NCBI GenBank assembly: GCA_948470475.1
Contig: OX419347.1
Location: forward strand, 17,283,675-17,347,674
DNA from: Galaxea fascicularis
Lineage: Eukaryota; Cnidaria; Anthozoa; Scleractinia; Euphylliidae
Direction of reading: 5' to 3'
DNA length: 64,000 nt
Shown piece after piece: positions 1-13,700 of the stretch. A program made the position numbers and the translations under genes. Under the pieces are notes generated by a model. The model saw nothing but the letters and a program-made list of their open reading frames with translations. It searched no databases and was not told where the DNA came from. How positions within the stretch are numbered: position 1 is the first letter of the stretch; each line of letters begins with the position of its first letter.

Positions 1-110
1 ACCAGAAGTGATTAACATGTAATTTCTCCTTATAATATCCATACAATAGTCCTGCAGACAGGTGATGAGAATAGACAAATTCATCAACCAGAGGGTGTTT
101 TCTTGATCTG
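1..110. repeat. Partial MITE copy (TTAACCC family) at the window edge
   Basis: This stretch closely matches about 30,003-30,105 and, inverted, the 25.7-25.8 kb copy. Shared words include ACAGGTGATGAGAATAGAC and CCAGAGGGTGTT. Only part of the element lies inside the window, and similarity is lost after about position 110. Confidence 0.6.
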
Positions 111-3100
111 CCGGCTCTTTGACAATTTTTTTTGAAACGTTTTTTGGGTTTGTCTTTGGAGCACAATCTATACGGTTGTTAACACTGTCCCAGACTACAT
201 GGGCGTCCTTCAATAACTATTAAGAGGATACGCATACGGGGATTGTTCTCTCCATCTTTCTCTACAATGGGAAATCATCGTGTCACTGTTGACTAGCCGA
301 GCATTAAATTTCAATACAGTGAAACCTCCCCTCATGACCACCTCCCGTAAGCGACTACTTTTCCAAAAATGCCAAAAGTATCCAAGGCTCTTGATTCTTT
401 GGCATCAGCCAAGCTATCGATTTCTTATTGTCTCCAGAAGGCAGAGTGTGGAGTAAAGGCCCGCTGTTACCACATGCTAATGACTCAAAATGTAGACAAC
501 TGTGGCCTAGTAACCTCTAGTAAATGACCGCCTCCCGTAATTGACATTTTGACTGGTCACTCGCGGGAAGTTCAACTTATTGAAATAAAATGCTCTACCA
601 AGGGCGTGCCTTGAAAAATGACATGGAAACTTCTATCCTTATGAAACCACAACGGTTAGCACGCCAGCTTAAGCTTCTTTTACGTTCTTGACAACATTAA
701 CCTTGGGCAACAACGTCTAACTAATAAAGCGTGGGAGAAATTTAAGCCTGAAAAATATCAACCAAAAGGTTTTTGTTTTCAAAAAAACAAATGAACAAGA
801 GGTTCTCTCACCTATCGATGCTGTTGAACTTGGCAATAAACGGTCAAGCAAAAGAAAACAATTAATGAGTTCTCTATCTGTAAAGCACGAGTTCGTAGAC
901 CGAGTCAAATTCGTCAAATTTGTTTTCTCAGAAAATTCACACGTATCGTACTGTAAACAAGAGGCTCGCGTGCAACAAAACTGTGCATTTATGGGATTCG
1001 ATAACTGTCAACAGAACGATACCACACACATTTATTACTCTTTCCTGTCACTTGAATTTGTCTTTATTTCATTCACGAGTGGGCAGCGAGAGATCGCGAT
1101 GCCAGCATCCAACTTGGTACAATTCAGTAAATGAGTTGATGATGACAAGTGCGCACTGGAAGTTAAGATTATTTTCAACCCAAATCGTAATTGGGTTTCA
1201 TGTACTTTGCACTCGTAGATACCTTGCTAACCGCAATAGCTGATAAGTGATCAGGCTGTGTGCATGGAATAGGAAACTAACAAACCTGAGCATTTTTTCC
1301 TTCAGGTAAATGCATTTACGAATTAACAGGCTGATGAAATATTCTGAACATGTTTATCAGTGAAATGAGGAAGGAAGTCAGACCCAAAACAACCAGCCAC
1401 GCCATAATTAGACTACAATCGGGTAATCACCGGAACTAGCACGAAGTCTAGCAGCTCATAGATCTGTCTGTAAGAATTGTCTTTGCAAAATAATTAACAT
1501 TTGCATCTCAGACTTAAATTAGGAGCAATAGAGCTTGAAATGAAAGACGAGGCCATTGAAATCGAGTATATAGGAAGTACTTGAAATATGAAAATTAAGG
1601 AATTCATTTGGACAAAGTTGGACATCAATGAATCACCTGATCACAAACACCAAAACTTGGCATTACCAAATGTTCGGGTGCCGGACAGTTTCCATGGAAT
1701 CCCCTTTTGTACTATGCACGTGTAACTATTCTGTTCACTGCGTTTACAGTAGCCTGAGCCTGGACATCGCAAAAGACGGCGTGTTTCGAGCGCGTGTTTA
1801 ACTGAGAGTTTAGTAAACACCCAGAAAAGTTGCCAAAAAACCGTGCAGTTTCCGATCACGTAATGGAATTTGAGAACGGAGCATGTCAGCTACCTATTTC
1901 ACAACAGTTGTTGCCATATCAGTGCGATCAGCCTAAGCCACAAAACCGAAGTAGTGTCTAGTCGAGCAACAGTCTAGCCAAACCAACAATTGAGTTCATT
2001 TGGCGAAAACAAGCGACTGCGAACCAACCGGAACTTTGTTCCAGTCGATCGGCGAAATGACCGTGAGAAAATGTAGAATGTTGGTGGATGGCCTAAAATT
2101 GAAATATTCTGTGTCAAACCAGGTGCAGGTGCAATCCATTTCGAAATTTTATTTGGGATTATCAAGGATTTTTTCTCAGCGTCAAAACACAAAAACAACA
2201 AAAACACAATGGCAAAACGTCCCTCCTTTCGCTGAAGAATTCTGGACTTTTAAAACTTCATATCTGCAGTTGGACCTCTGATTACTCTAGGTCACAATGT
2301 TGAAAGCGAAACTTCAAAAGCCGGAATAGGTGTAGATTTGTTTTTACTGACGGAAAGGTATTCACCCCGCCAGGGCGGGAGCAGCTGAAATGGACTGACC
2401 CAGTAGCTCCAACAGGTACCTTGTTCCATGCGAATCTTCGAGAAAACCCAGTTTTACTGTTAACATTTTAAACCATGGACGACATCGCACACAATTGCAT
2501 GGACGATTGTCGGCCGATCTGGTATTCTTTCGAATAAAAAAAAAAACAATAATGCATTTAAATGAACGACTTTCGCATGAAAGAGACTGAATTCCGGCAA
2601 GTACCCAAGATTCACAGCAACCCTCTCGCTCCTGAAAGATTTTGTTTGTTGGCGAAACGAAAGGGAAGCATTTGGGTGCGGTTATAACGCATGGTCGCTT
2701 GCAAAGGTAGTCAGTTTGGGACGTGCAAAAATCCGCGATTAACGCTCGAAAGAATTTGTGTCCACCTCAAAAATAGTTTTCTAAAATAGCAGGATGTGTT
2801 TAATAAAGGTTGACATTGACATCAGACAATGGGACTGAAATCAGCTGATGGATTTACCTAAAGAAAACGTAGACTAATTATAAAATACAATTAAAGGATT
2901 TATTTTGGTGGCCGAGGAATCTATTCAGGAAAAGTATATGTCGCAAAGAGTCCACAGAGAGGAAATTCTTCAGCTGATGACATTAAAATGACTCAACCAT
3001 GGGGGTTAACTACAGGAGAATTACCTCTCTATTCAAACAATTTAAACTTAAATTCCTTCTCCCCATGAAATGTCAATTTGCCATAAAAACACATTGAAAG

Positions 3101-4732
3101 GCATTTGTTAGAATTGACGATAATGACCTAACTTGGGTATTTGTCAGATAGGCCTTTGAGTCATGGGCTTGCACTTTTGAAACGTTTTTATTAGTTCTGG
3201 AAACGTTCACGCCTTGATTAGTTTGAGCCCTTTGCACTCTTCGGGGAGGTGTGAGGAAGGGGCTACATCTGTCAAGGAGCTGTGTTATTTTCCCAGTATT
3301 GTAAGAGGCAGAAGAGCGACGACAGGTCAGCGAATTGCAAGCAATAATATTTCAATTTAAGACTAAAATGTCAGTTCAAGCAGGTCGCCTTGAAGGCGCC
3401 CCAGGAATACCACTGAGGATTGACGTCTACAAACATGGCTTGGACAAACTGCCAACCGTAGTGTCTAACTGGGGTAATAAGGATTACGAATAACGTACAG
3501 ACCGAAAGTTATCAAACTGATTACAAACAAGGCCTTCATTGCTACCGAAACAATTTTGCTAACTGCCACCATTGAGAAATGCTTTACAGTCCTGTTGTTA
3601 GGCATCTGATGTCCCACATGGAATCATGACCTTTCGTGGGATTTGTCATTCTTGACACATGAATTGCCCAAAAATATCTTTCTGTCACTAGAATAGTTTC
3701 ATTCCTAAAACGTATTTGAGCTCTCTAAACCCTCGCGGTGTCTTGATTTTCCCACACTTTGCAATTAATGTAATGAGAATATACACTAGATTTTTGTTGA
3801 GATTAGCCTAATTGATGAGATAGGAGATAAGATAAGGACGCTTTTGTGCTAATTGTTGGTCTGGTTCTCACCACCAGTTAGTGTCTTACGTTTTTCTCAC
3901 GGAAAACGACTCTTAGAACAAGGCACTTGTGCGGTCAAATGTTATCTATAGCCGCCTTATTGCAAGCGTTGAGGCTTTGCCAGTCAGCAACAATCTTATT
4001 ACGTTTTTAACTTCCTCTGACGTGTCTCATTGAACAATGCTTTGCCCAGATGCTTGTTGTCGGAAGTGATCTAGCGCTTACAGTACCAACAAATACTAAC
4101 AAGAACGCGTGTCTCTGAATGTATAACTTCACGTCGCAAAAGCCGAGGAAAATAAACAGTCAGATTGATCGTTAACACAGTCATAATTCCGAGAGAAGTA
4201 GCAGCTGGAACGAGAATGCATAACGTAGTGGTTTTACAACAAACGTTTGAAGGTCATTATCTGGGTATTCGGACACGTGAATAATATTTTCCCTCAAAAC
4301 CTCCGTAGCAGCCAGTTCTAACCGTCAAGTTAGCTTTAATTTGGACTACAGACGTGTAATGTCTCAAAGCATGTTAGTTGTCTCGTCCGTTTGACTCCAT
4401 GCTGTCCACTTGAATTGCGTTTTAGTTTTCTGTCTTCCCCCAGTCGATCATTTCAAGTTGATTTAATCCAAGGGGTGTGTCATTAAAACCCGTGTCACCG
4501 TGTGTGGTCCGCTACATATGTAAACACGATCTCATCCACCAACCCTTATTTGCCAGGTGACATTCAGGGATTTCAGAAGATCAGATCAGAACGCCAAACA
4601 AGGCATCGAGTTCGTTTCGCAGCCGGGCGTACGCGTGTCTCAGAGAAGAGGGAGCTTGAAAATCTCCAATCGCATCAATTACATTCAATTTGTTCTCCAG
4701 ACTGAAGAAGTGTCACGGATCATCCTGCTGTC
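111..4732. other. Intergenic DNA, no gene recognised
   Basis: The only open frames are short (up to about 107 codons) with no recognisable domain, cysteine pattern or splice-consistent extension. The last few hundred bases must contain the promoter and 5' UTR of the Ig-Frizzled gene that starts at 4733. I see no convincing TATA box there. Confidence 0.6.
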
Positions 4733-7700
4733 ATGAAAGGAGCACGGCTTGTTCGCCAGATCATCCTACTCGCTGTTCTTTGGTTGCTCAACTCCGAAGG
4801 CATCTCAAGATCTACCGAAGCCAAAACTTTGGTGAGTGTACCATGCTTGTTCTGTGGAACTTAATATCGTTGTGTTTGTTGAAGTTTTTAAGTTAAGAGA
4901 CGTTTGAAGTGAATTTGTCATAAAAATGTATGTATCCAGAGGATTACCGATACGTCTCTTTAAACGAGCGACAAGCCAGACCCTGAGTAGGAAGACCCGT
5001 GCAGCACCTTCCGTACACAGGCACGCAACGAAATCCATTCTGATGGAATATAGTCTGTTTTTTTGCAAACGTGCCAAGTAGAGTACTTTAGTCAGAGGTA
5101 TTAGTACAATTAAAATGGCTCATCAAACTCACAAGCTTGAGATTTACTATACGTTTGGTAGGATTATCTCGGTACATGTTTGCCCGCCCGCCAAATGGTT
5201 TCATCACACAAAAGAGTGCATATGTCCTGATCGGAAACTGAGATTCCCTTGTTTTAAACCACTGAGCACCTCTGCGATTCTTTGGACAAAACCGATCTTT
5301 TACGATATTTCACCCACGGAACTCACAGTAGTCAAAAGATGTCTTTGCTATCTCCTCTTATTTATTTTTAAAAGAAAAAAAAAGGAAAAAATATGATGAT
5401 CAGTTTTCGTGATAATCAATGTGGGGTGATCAGAAGTGAACTCCATCGAAACATTCAGAAAATGTCAAGAAGAAAATGGAAACGTACTTGTCGTTTATTC
5501 AATAATCAAACCATTGGCTGGGATCTTTTGAAAAGAAATAAGAATCTTTCCCCTGTGATTTGATTGCGAGATTAGCGGTCTTGTGTCATACCCTGATGGC
5601 GGTAACGGCCGGATCATCTTCAAGAGGGAATTTTCGGGGTGGGCAAAATCAAGGTTTGTCGGCATTTTATGTCCTCGAAGGATTTAACTGCTCTGGGCAA
5701 AAGAAGGAAACCAAAAAAACAATGGAAGTGCTTTGTTTATGAAACCACTTCAGTGAAATCTCTGATGGTGTGAAAACGTTGGCATTGTTTTTCCTTTGCG
5801 GAGTCTTACTGCAATAATCTTAATTTATCTTCGGTCTCACCACGTTGCAGCAGATGTCTCTAAACATGGCATTTTAGTTCGGGGTAGGGAGATTTTTAGC
5901 AACATATGTTAAACAAAACGAGGATTTTAGCGTCTAATAGAAACCATATGTCCTGATCGTCAGTTCGGGAATTACAAATCATTTCATCGATGGCCAATCA
6001 AAAGGCTTGTTACACGGCTTCACGGAGTCGGGGATTAAAGTTTAGATTCTTTGGATAAATTCTGACCTCAAAAAATGCTTTCATCTTTAATTTTCAACAA
6101 AAGCAACACGCTGCAGGTGATCGTGGATTACAGAATTCTTCATCAAATAAAGCTGCTTCAGTATTTGCTCAATTCTTTCAACGCAAAGATAACAAGACGT
6201 TTTACCACACCATCTCTGCCGGGGCCAGGCGATCAAATGGCTACTTTGCTGCCACGCACAGAGATCCGGGCATTCGTCAATCCTCTGTTTCTCATGCAAT
6301 ATTTTATTTTCTTGTCACTCTAAACAGTGCCCATATCAAGTCAGATATGCGGGTTTGTTAGATTGTTTTCCCCTTTGATCGGACATCCGTTTTTCCTCCA
6401 CTGTGGAAGCAGTCCGCTCATTCATATGCTATTTGGGAGGACTTTCGAGCCATTACTGAAGACACTTTGAAATTCAGTTTACAACAGACCAAAGCTTTCT
6501 TCGGAAGGAAACCCTAAATAGGTAATTGCATAAGTACTCCCTTGAGTATCAGTCTTGTGGTCAGCATTTTTTAATCCTGCAAATTTTTATCCGCTACTTG
6601 AAATTTTAGCTGGTTTCGGACACGAGTCACGACGGGACTCTAAAATTCGGCATCGCTAGGAGCAAAAGATCAAATTCAATTCTTAAAGCGCTCATCCGGC
6701 TCTTGTGGAGTAGCAGTGGATTTAAGGAAAACGATTTCTTAACCTCTAGGTTTAATAGGCAAAGAGTGTCTTGTGGAGAAAACTGAAGTGAAGAGAAACC
6801 TCGGGGAAAATCTAAGCCAACCCGTTAGCACCCACCCAAGAATCAATCACATCCGCTGGAGCCCATTTGAAAACGACTTTGGATTTATGATGTGTAACAA
6901 AATTTCGCCTCCAAAACTCTTGACAAAACTGTCAATTTTCTGCCTTCTTAGCAATTACTGAAAGCTTTTTGAGCAGTAATGACTCAGATCTTAGTTTGTT
7001 AAGATACATAAGTCTGGAGAGGTATAATCTTGGTGGGCCGTTTTATCTTCAGTAAGTTAATGTCTTTGCATTTCCTTTTACGCTCCACGACACCGATTAT
7101 TGGAATTAACGACAATTTTCAATTAATATACCGATCACTACGGTGTCGCTATCACTGAACAGGCGGAATGTGCCGTAAATCTGTGGACCACGAATTTTTT
7201 CAGCAAGTTGGCAGCAAGTGGTTGGTTAGATTGGCAGTAACTGTTTCCTGATGAGTTATCAAATCCCTCGCGGATTAAACACCACGAACTGCAATTAGCC
7301 GCTCAAATCTCTCATTCTCTTGACGTATTTTCAGTTTTGCAAAGCTTACACATACATATTAAAGATCTTAGTGACATTCATGATATTCTTGAGTACCTCA
7401 GTTCATTTCAGGGCAACATCGACAGAAACTGCCTGACAGGTTTGCAAACAAAAGGCTCTGATCTTTGCATTGTCAACTAATATCTTCGTCTTAGTTGGAA
7501 ATGCCTTTTTGAGGGACGTTTTGGACCTTATGGCCCCAGGGTAGAAACTAATATCGACATCTTTCCTGGGAGATGAATGAGACCTTTCTGAATTTATACC
7601 CAGCTAAGACAGTTCTATTGTAATGTCAATCACTGTCACAAATAAACACGATCGTGGTCGTGTGATGAATATTGATAACAGTGGCAACTGTTGATATTAG

Positions 7701-10700
7701 AAGCATTTTTACACCATCATTTTGCTCAATTGGAGCTTTAAACGGCCACGGGCAAACTTGTAACAAATCATATACAAATGAAACCTACTTGTCGATTCTT
7801 TTTTAGGCACTGGTGAATTTTGTCACACACTAAGTCTGTCCTGCCACTTCTTTATAAATCTAAAGCTGCTATCAAAACTAAAGGAGCTTTGGGTAGAACG
7901 TCATATTCACGTTGTTGAAATGTTTCTGAAACGAGTCCTTTTTCTGGTACTTTTTGCTGACCAAAAATGGAAGAAGAATCAAAGAATCCCTGCTACTTGA
8001 AATGAAACAATAAACAGCAAGTAAGAGGTTTTTAAATCCTTAACAGCAGGCTCCAATTCACGAGAATGTGCTCAAAATTCTTGCGCGTGTAGAGCGCACA
8101 AAAACAGCCTTGGCTCTGTTGACAGGTTTCATTCATTAGGGTAGTGTTTCAGTTTCACCGTATTCTTGTTTGAGCAGGTTCCACTGAGCACTAGATAAGC
8201 CAGAATAAAAATTGCTTATTAAAATAATTCCTTTCTACCTTTCGACAGAGCGCATAGGCTTTTTACCCTCAGGCCTTTAATGTGATGGTTTCCATTAAAG
8301 GCGCATTATGTCTTGTTTCCTTGCTCATTATCGCCTTTAGGGGTGGATAACCAAGCTTCACACTGAAATAGCGCAGTCCTCTTTCTTTTTGGATTTCAGT
8401 TGGCCATTGTAGTGAATCGGATGGGATGGAGGGGACGTACAATATCGACAATTTTTCTCGATGCCGTTGCGGTTAAACGTATCAATTGACACTAAAAGAA
8501 AAGGCGAGAGAAATATGAAAAAAAAAAGCAAAACAATAAAATAAAGGACGGGGTCACTCGCTATAGACTTAATCTTTAATTCCTTACGTTGTCTGCCTGT
8601 ATTGAATAGTTGGACAGATCTATTTTTCTAGCTACGTCGTCACCAATTTCCTTTCAGAGTATTAACTGGCGAGTGCATCGACTATATTTGTCGCGGCTCA
8701 TAACCTGTCGGCGTTTACCCAATCAAAATACTGTAAATCCAATAACCAAGATCCATTTTTTTCCAATGAATATTAGCGTGTGTCGATGCCGCAAGTACAA
8801 TTCAGCTCATGAACATGTGTACATATTTCCTACGAGGACAGGAAATAACCACAGTGGGTCTCGTGTTAGAATTTTGGACGATTTCCTGTTGTCTCACCGT
8901 TTATCACCAAATCAACTCTACAAAGGACGAATTACGCTCGCGTTTTAGCAAAACAGTATGTTGTTTTACCTACATCAGGGGTGCTTTTCTGTTTAAGACA
9001 TAGGAAATCTAGTCCTGACCCACTAATTCGTAATTCCAATGCTTATCCCATTTATAATTACATAATAACGTTAGGAAGTATGGATACAACATCTCAAGTT
9101 GGATTAAGGTAATCACATTTTCATAACAACGTCTGCAATTGTTATTTGAAAGTCACACAGCTCTCCAGCATGTTCGGAGTATTTTTGTTATCGTTTTTAA
9201 CTGTTTTCTTTGAGAAGTGATGCGACTATAAAAAATACCTTGGAACACGCTATGCCCAGATCATGGAATCTACAACGGAAATACCGCTAAGCTCACAGCA
9301 AACGTCACCAAAAGTATTTAGCTTGTTCCATATGGATAACATCACAAATGGAGTATCTCTACAATTTGTAACAATAATACAGGTTTCCCGGTTGTCTCTA
9401 TTTGAGTCAATTTGTATTTTGTACTTGGGTAAAACAATTCAGAAATAACTGAATCCACTGCAGCTGGCTTTCCAAACCACTCTCACTTCGTTTAAGTTCA
9501 CGTCCCTTCAGGTATGCCTTCATTGGTAATGATGTAGATTAGGGGACCCCAAGAAAAACAAATTACTGGATAATACTGTTCAAAGATGTGACAAAAAGAG
9601 TAATCTCAACACCAACGCAATCTAAACAGGAAAAGTATTTTGGTGACGACAATCCAGACACGGCCGATTAAAGTATAAGTCCCTGAACATTTTTCCACCA
9701 AACATTCAAAACTGGTCTCCTGAAATACCTTGCAATTGAAGTCACCGATGTTGCCCTTGCTGTTGACTTTATGGGCCCCTGAAACTGACTATAGAAACAT
9801 ATGTACTTATGAAAATAACAAGCTAATGCCCCGCGGCTCGAGAGGGTCATGCAAACCCGCGTTATTTTCAAACAAAGAAAAATGCTTTGGGAGTATCGCA
9901 TCACCAAAATAAACAGACACAACACAAGGGGACACCATGCTTTTTCCTTTTGCTTTTGGCGAAACTGCCTTGATATTTGCAAAGGGATTGACCACATTCT
10001 TTCGGAGAGTTAAACATATCCCCGAGCTTGCAGTTACAATGAAAACACTGCTACTCGCTTCCTTTCCGTGTCAAATTTCTGAATATGGCCTCGGCCTTCG
10101 ATTTCCGCGTTTTCAACGTGAATGAGTTCATGGTTCTGTTGTGAAAAGCAAGGCGATACCTTTGCTTGACTTGGGAGATAGTAACAAACAAAAACACATC
10201 TTATCTTGTCCTCTTGCAGTAGTTTTAGTTTAGGTAAATAAGTGTTATTTTTATTATAACTCAGTTGCAGACAGTTATGACTGCAAAACTCCAAAGAAAT
10301 ATCGGCGCAGTCTGAACAAGAGTTCGCCTATCGTCACACTTAACAAATTTCTATCGTTGTTGGATTATCTGTTGCCTTGCGCGGCCATTTACTATTGTGT
10401 TTGACATAATTCAAAACAATCTTTGCACTGTACTCATGTTTTAAATACTTTAATTTAGTTTCTTCAAATTATATTTCAACTTGTAGCACCCCGCTAAAAA
10501 TACCACTAAGATAGCTCTTCCGGCTATCAGCATAAAAGGATTAACAGAACATCAAAACGTAAAACGTTTTTCAATAGTTCAGTTTTCCGCTTTCTAAAGT
10601 TAATAGATTTGCCAGTTTTCAAATAGACAGTCAGCAATGAACCTTTAGCTTGAAAAAGGTAAGGTTGCTTGTTGAACTCTGAAGAATTTACAACATAGTT

Positions 10701-13700
10701 CTCAGTTACCAGCTGTATATATTATAAACAACAATCGTGCAGCAATGCCTTGTTGTGAAACTGATCTCACTTTTTGTCAAATCACTCACTTGGGTGTCTC
10801 TCTAACTCACGTACTCCCTGTCGGCCAACTGAACTTTTAAACTTATAAACTGTTAGCGTTAAGACGCAGAAACATCAAGCACACATAATCTTGTAGGGAT
10901 GATAACATGAAACTACCAGGCAAAATTTTCAAACATCTAACCAACATAAATGACCTCGAAATTATCGCCCCTGTTCGTATTTACCAAAAATAGGGAAATT
11001 ATGACTGCTTGATTGACCGATTATATGACACTTGTGTCTAACAATGGCGCCAAAAAAGTTATATCGCTATCTAGTTTTCAGGCTGGTTTTTAACAAACCC
11101 TTTCGCTGTATTATTTAACCCAGCCCATCTTCGCGTGACCTTAGTGCCTGCTATGCGCTACATTGTTGCTGCAGAGTGCAGCCCCAGTTTGAAGGCAGCG
11201 CTTAATTATGTCAGTATTAATAGTTCTGCTTCTGCGTGCGGCAATAGTTTAATTAAGTGGAGGTGCTTTTTGTATTAAGCGCGGCACAGTTCAAAGTAAT
11301 GATTGCTACCGGCACTTGCAGCACGGTGTATATGCAAGCACAAGAATTACTGTTATACTTTCCCGTGGTCCTTTTTGCTATGCATACATTTGATTCAGTC
11401 TCACAGCTGAGTACTTTTACGATACTTTAAAAGTTTTTTTTCGATGGTCTCCGTCTTTAGTCAATATATTTTCCAATTTTTCCTCTTCGCGTTTATGGCA
11501 TTGAGCATTAAAAGGTTAATTAAACCAATCAAACACTAACCTTTTTATTACATTTGTCTGGTGAGTGCAAGACATAATCGAGAGTCCTTGATTGGAGTTC
11601 TTCTACTTGGCCACGTCAGTATCTTTCAATTACGGGCCAACAAGCAGCCTCGGCAAGGCTCTGTGGTGTACTTTAACGCCCGGTTCAAAATGCTAGTATG
11701 TCTTCGTTTTAAACAGTCAGTTTAACCTGCAGCTTAGTGATAAAGTGAGGACTATGTTCAGAGAACAATCTCTTAACGTTATGTTAAGGTTATTCATTTG
11801 TATTATCAGATGAATCGCAAGCATAACTTTTGAATATTACAAAGAAATAACAAAGACGAACAACTTGCTTTGCGTGCTTTCCCAAAAATGTACTCAGTAT
11901 TTGCAGAAAAAAAGAAGTAATTTAGAGAGAAATTTGTGGCGCATCACCTTGATGATTTGTACAGCGCGGTGCAGAAGTTTATAAAACCTTTTAATTCCCA
12001 TTTCTCGTTTATTCTCTGTGCAGGCTAACGGGAGAAGTGATCAACTTAAAGACGGTGAGTTAAACACGAAATTAAATCTTCGTTCTTCTGTGTTGCCAGT
12101 GAAGGTATACATACACCAAAAAATACATCCTCTGTTGCTAAGGAAACCAAATTTGATCTGAAATCAAGATACTTGTTTTTCTTACTTGCCGTTGGCCAAA
12201 TTGAAAACAAACAGTTATAACGGGTAAGTATCTACGCTTTTTTTTTTTAATTTTAGAACAGAACTTCATGCATAATTGCTTTGCATTCTGACCTTGGACA
12301 ATCCGAAACACTCAAGCGTTCTGTAATAGAACGCCGTATTTATAGAAACACTTGTTCCTTTGGTCAAGCACCAAACAAACCGTTGGATTCGAGAATACTT
12401 TAACCTTGCGCTTTATTTAGCTATGTTTAGGCTGTATGGTTGTATAACACGTCCAAATTTTGGAGTTGGTGTTGCATAACAATACAGCTTGGACGTTTAA
12501 GACCCATTCTCAGACTTCCTGCAATTTTGATTGCTAAACGTTCTGTAATAAGTTTTATTTTGAGCCAGGAAAATTTGTACAACACTGTTTGCCAAATGAG
12601 AGTCGCCCAGAGAGAACGCATTGACGTATCAAGCCAAACGGGGGAGGGGGGGGGGGGGTGGGTTACTGTCGGGGAATTTAAGCTAGTGCTCTCAGCAACC
12701 CTAAAGCTAAGACACAACAAGGAGAAAAATCGAAATCGAAAATCGAAATCTTTTATTTTGCACTGTTCACAAAATCAGAATAAAGATAAGAAATTAACGG
12801 AATTAAGATGTGCGCAGTGACCAAAGTAGCAGATGCTTCCGGGTTGGCCACTGCCACGTTAAACTAACTGGCATAGACAATAAGCGTAATGGAAATAATT
12901 TTACCCAGAGTAAAGGTGCTAAAGTAAACAAGTATAGGTGGATACATGAATCAAATGAAACAATAGAACAAAGAAATTGACTCGCGGAATGCAAAGGCTG
13001 CTATTAAATCTATTTAACATAAATCGGATGAACTAACAGGAAATCCAAATAGGTTTTCATAATCTCTTTCACTTTCACTATTTTTGCCAAATCGGAAAAC
13101 CTTTAACAACTCACTTCACGACCACAAATACGTTTTAAGCTCGACTGAGAAGGTTATTAATGCCCCCAAATCATTTGTCACCTGGTTAAACACGAGTTAA
13201 TTCTTCTTGTGGTCATCACCCTTTTGCCCTTGGTTGAGTATGGCTTGAGGATGCCTTCACGAGTCAGAATTTCGAAAACGTCTTGACCAACATTCAAACA
13301 TGCCAGTTGACCGATCAAAACTCCGGCGTTAATCTCTTAAACATTTGAAATCCGAAAGAAAAACATGCTTTTAAACAAAGAAATTAAACATTTTGATATC
13401 CAAATATGAAAAAGATACAAACAAGTTACTTCTAAACTTTTAACTCTGCGTCATCCAAAACGAAAGAATTAGATAAACGCATCTGAAGTGAGGAAACGTG
13501 CGTTTATTTCATCTCATGCCAAAACGGTTGTTTTCTGCGGTATGTTAATTGAAAATAAGTGTTCTTTCTTATTTAAGTTATTTGGAATAGAAATTGCTAG
13601 TCGTTTTAAGGCACGTACAAACATGGAACTTCGTCCTACGCTTCCCCCCGCTTTGTATCGGGAAAAGGAACACCGCAGGTGAGAACAAAGAGCTATTGGA

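Noticed and set aside
920..2281. Open frames of 70-107 codons before the first gene
   Set aside because: No domain, composition typical of random frames, no splice-consistent partners.
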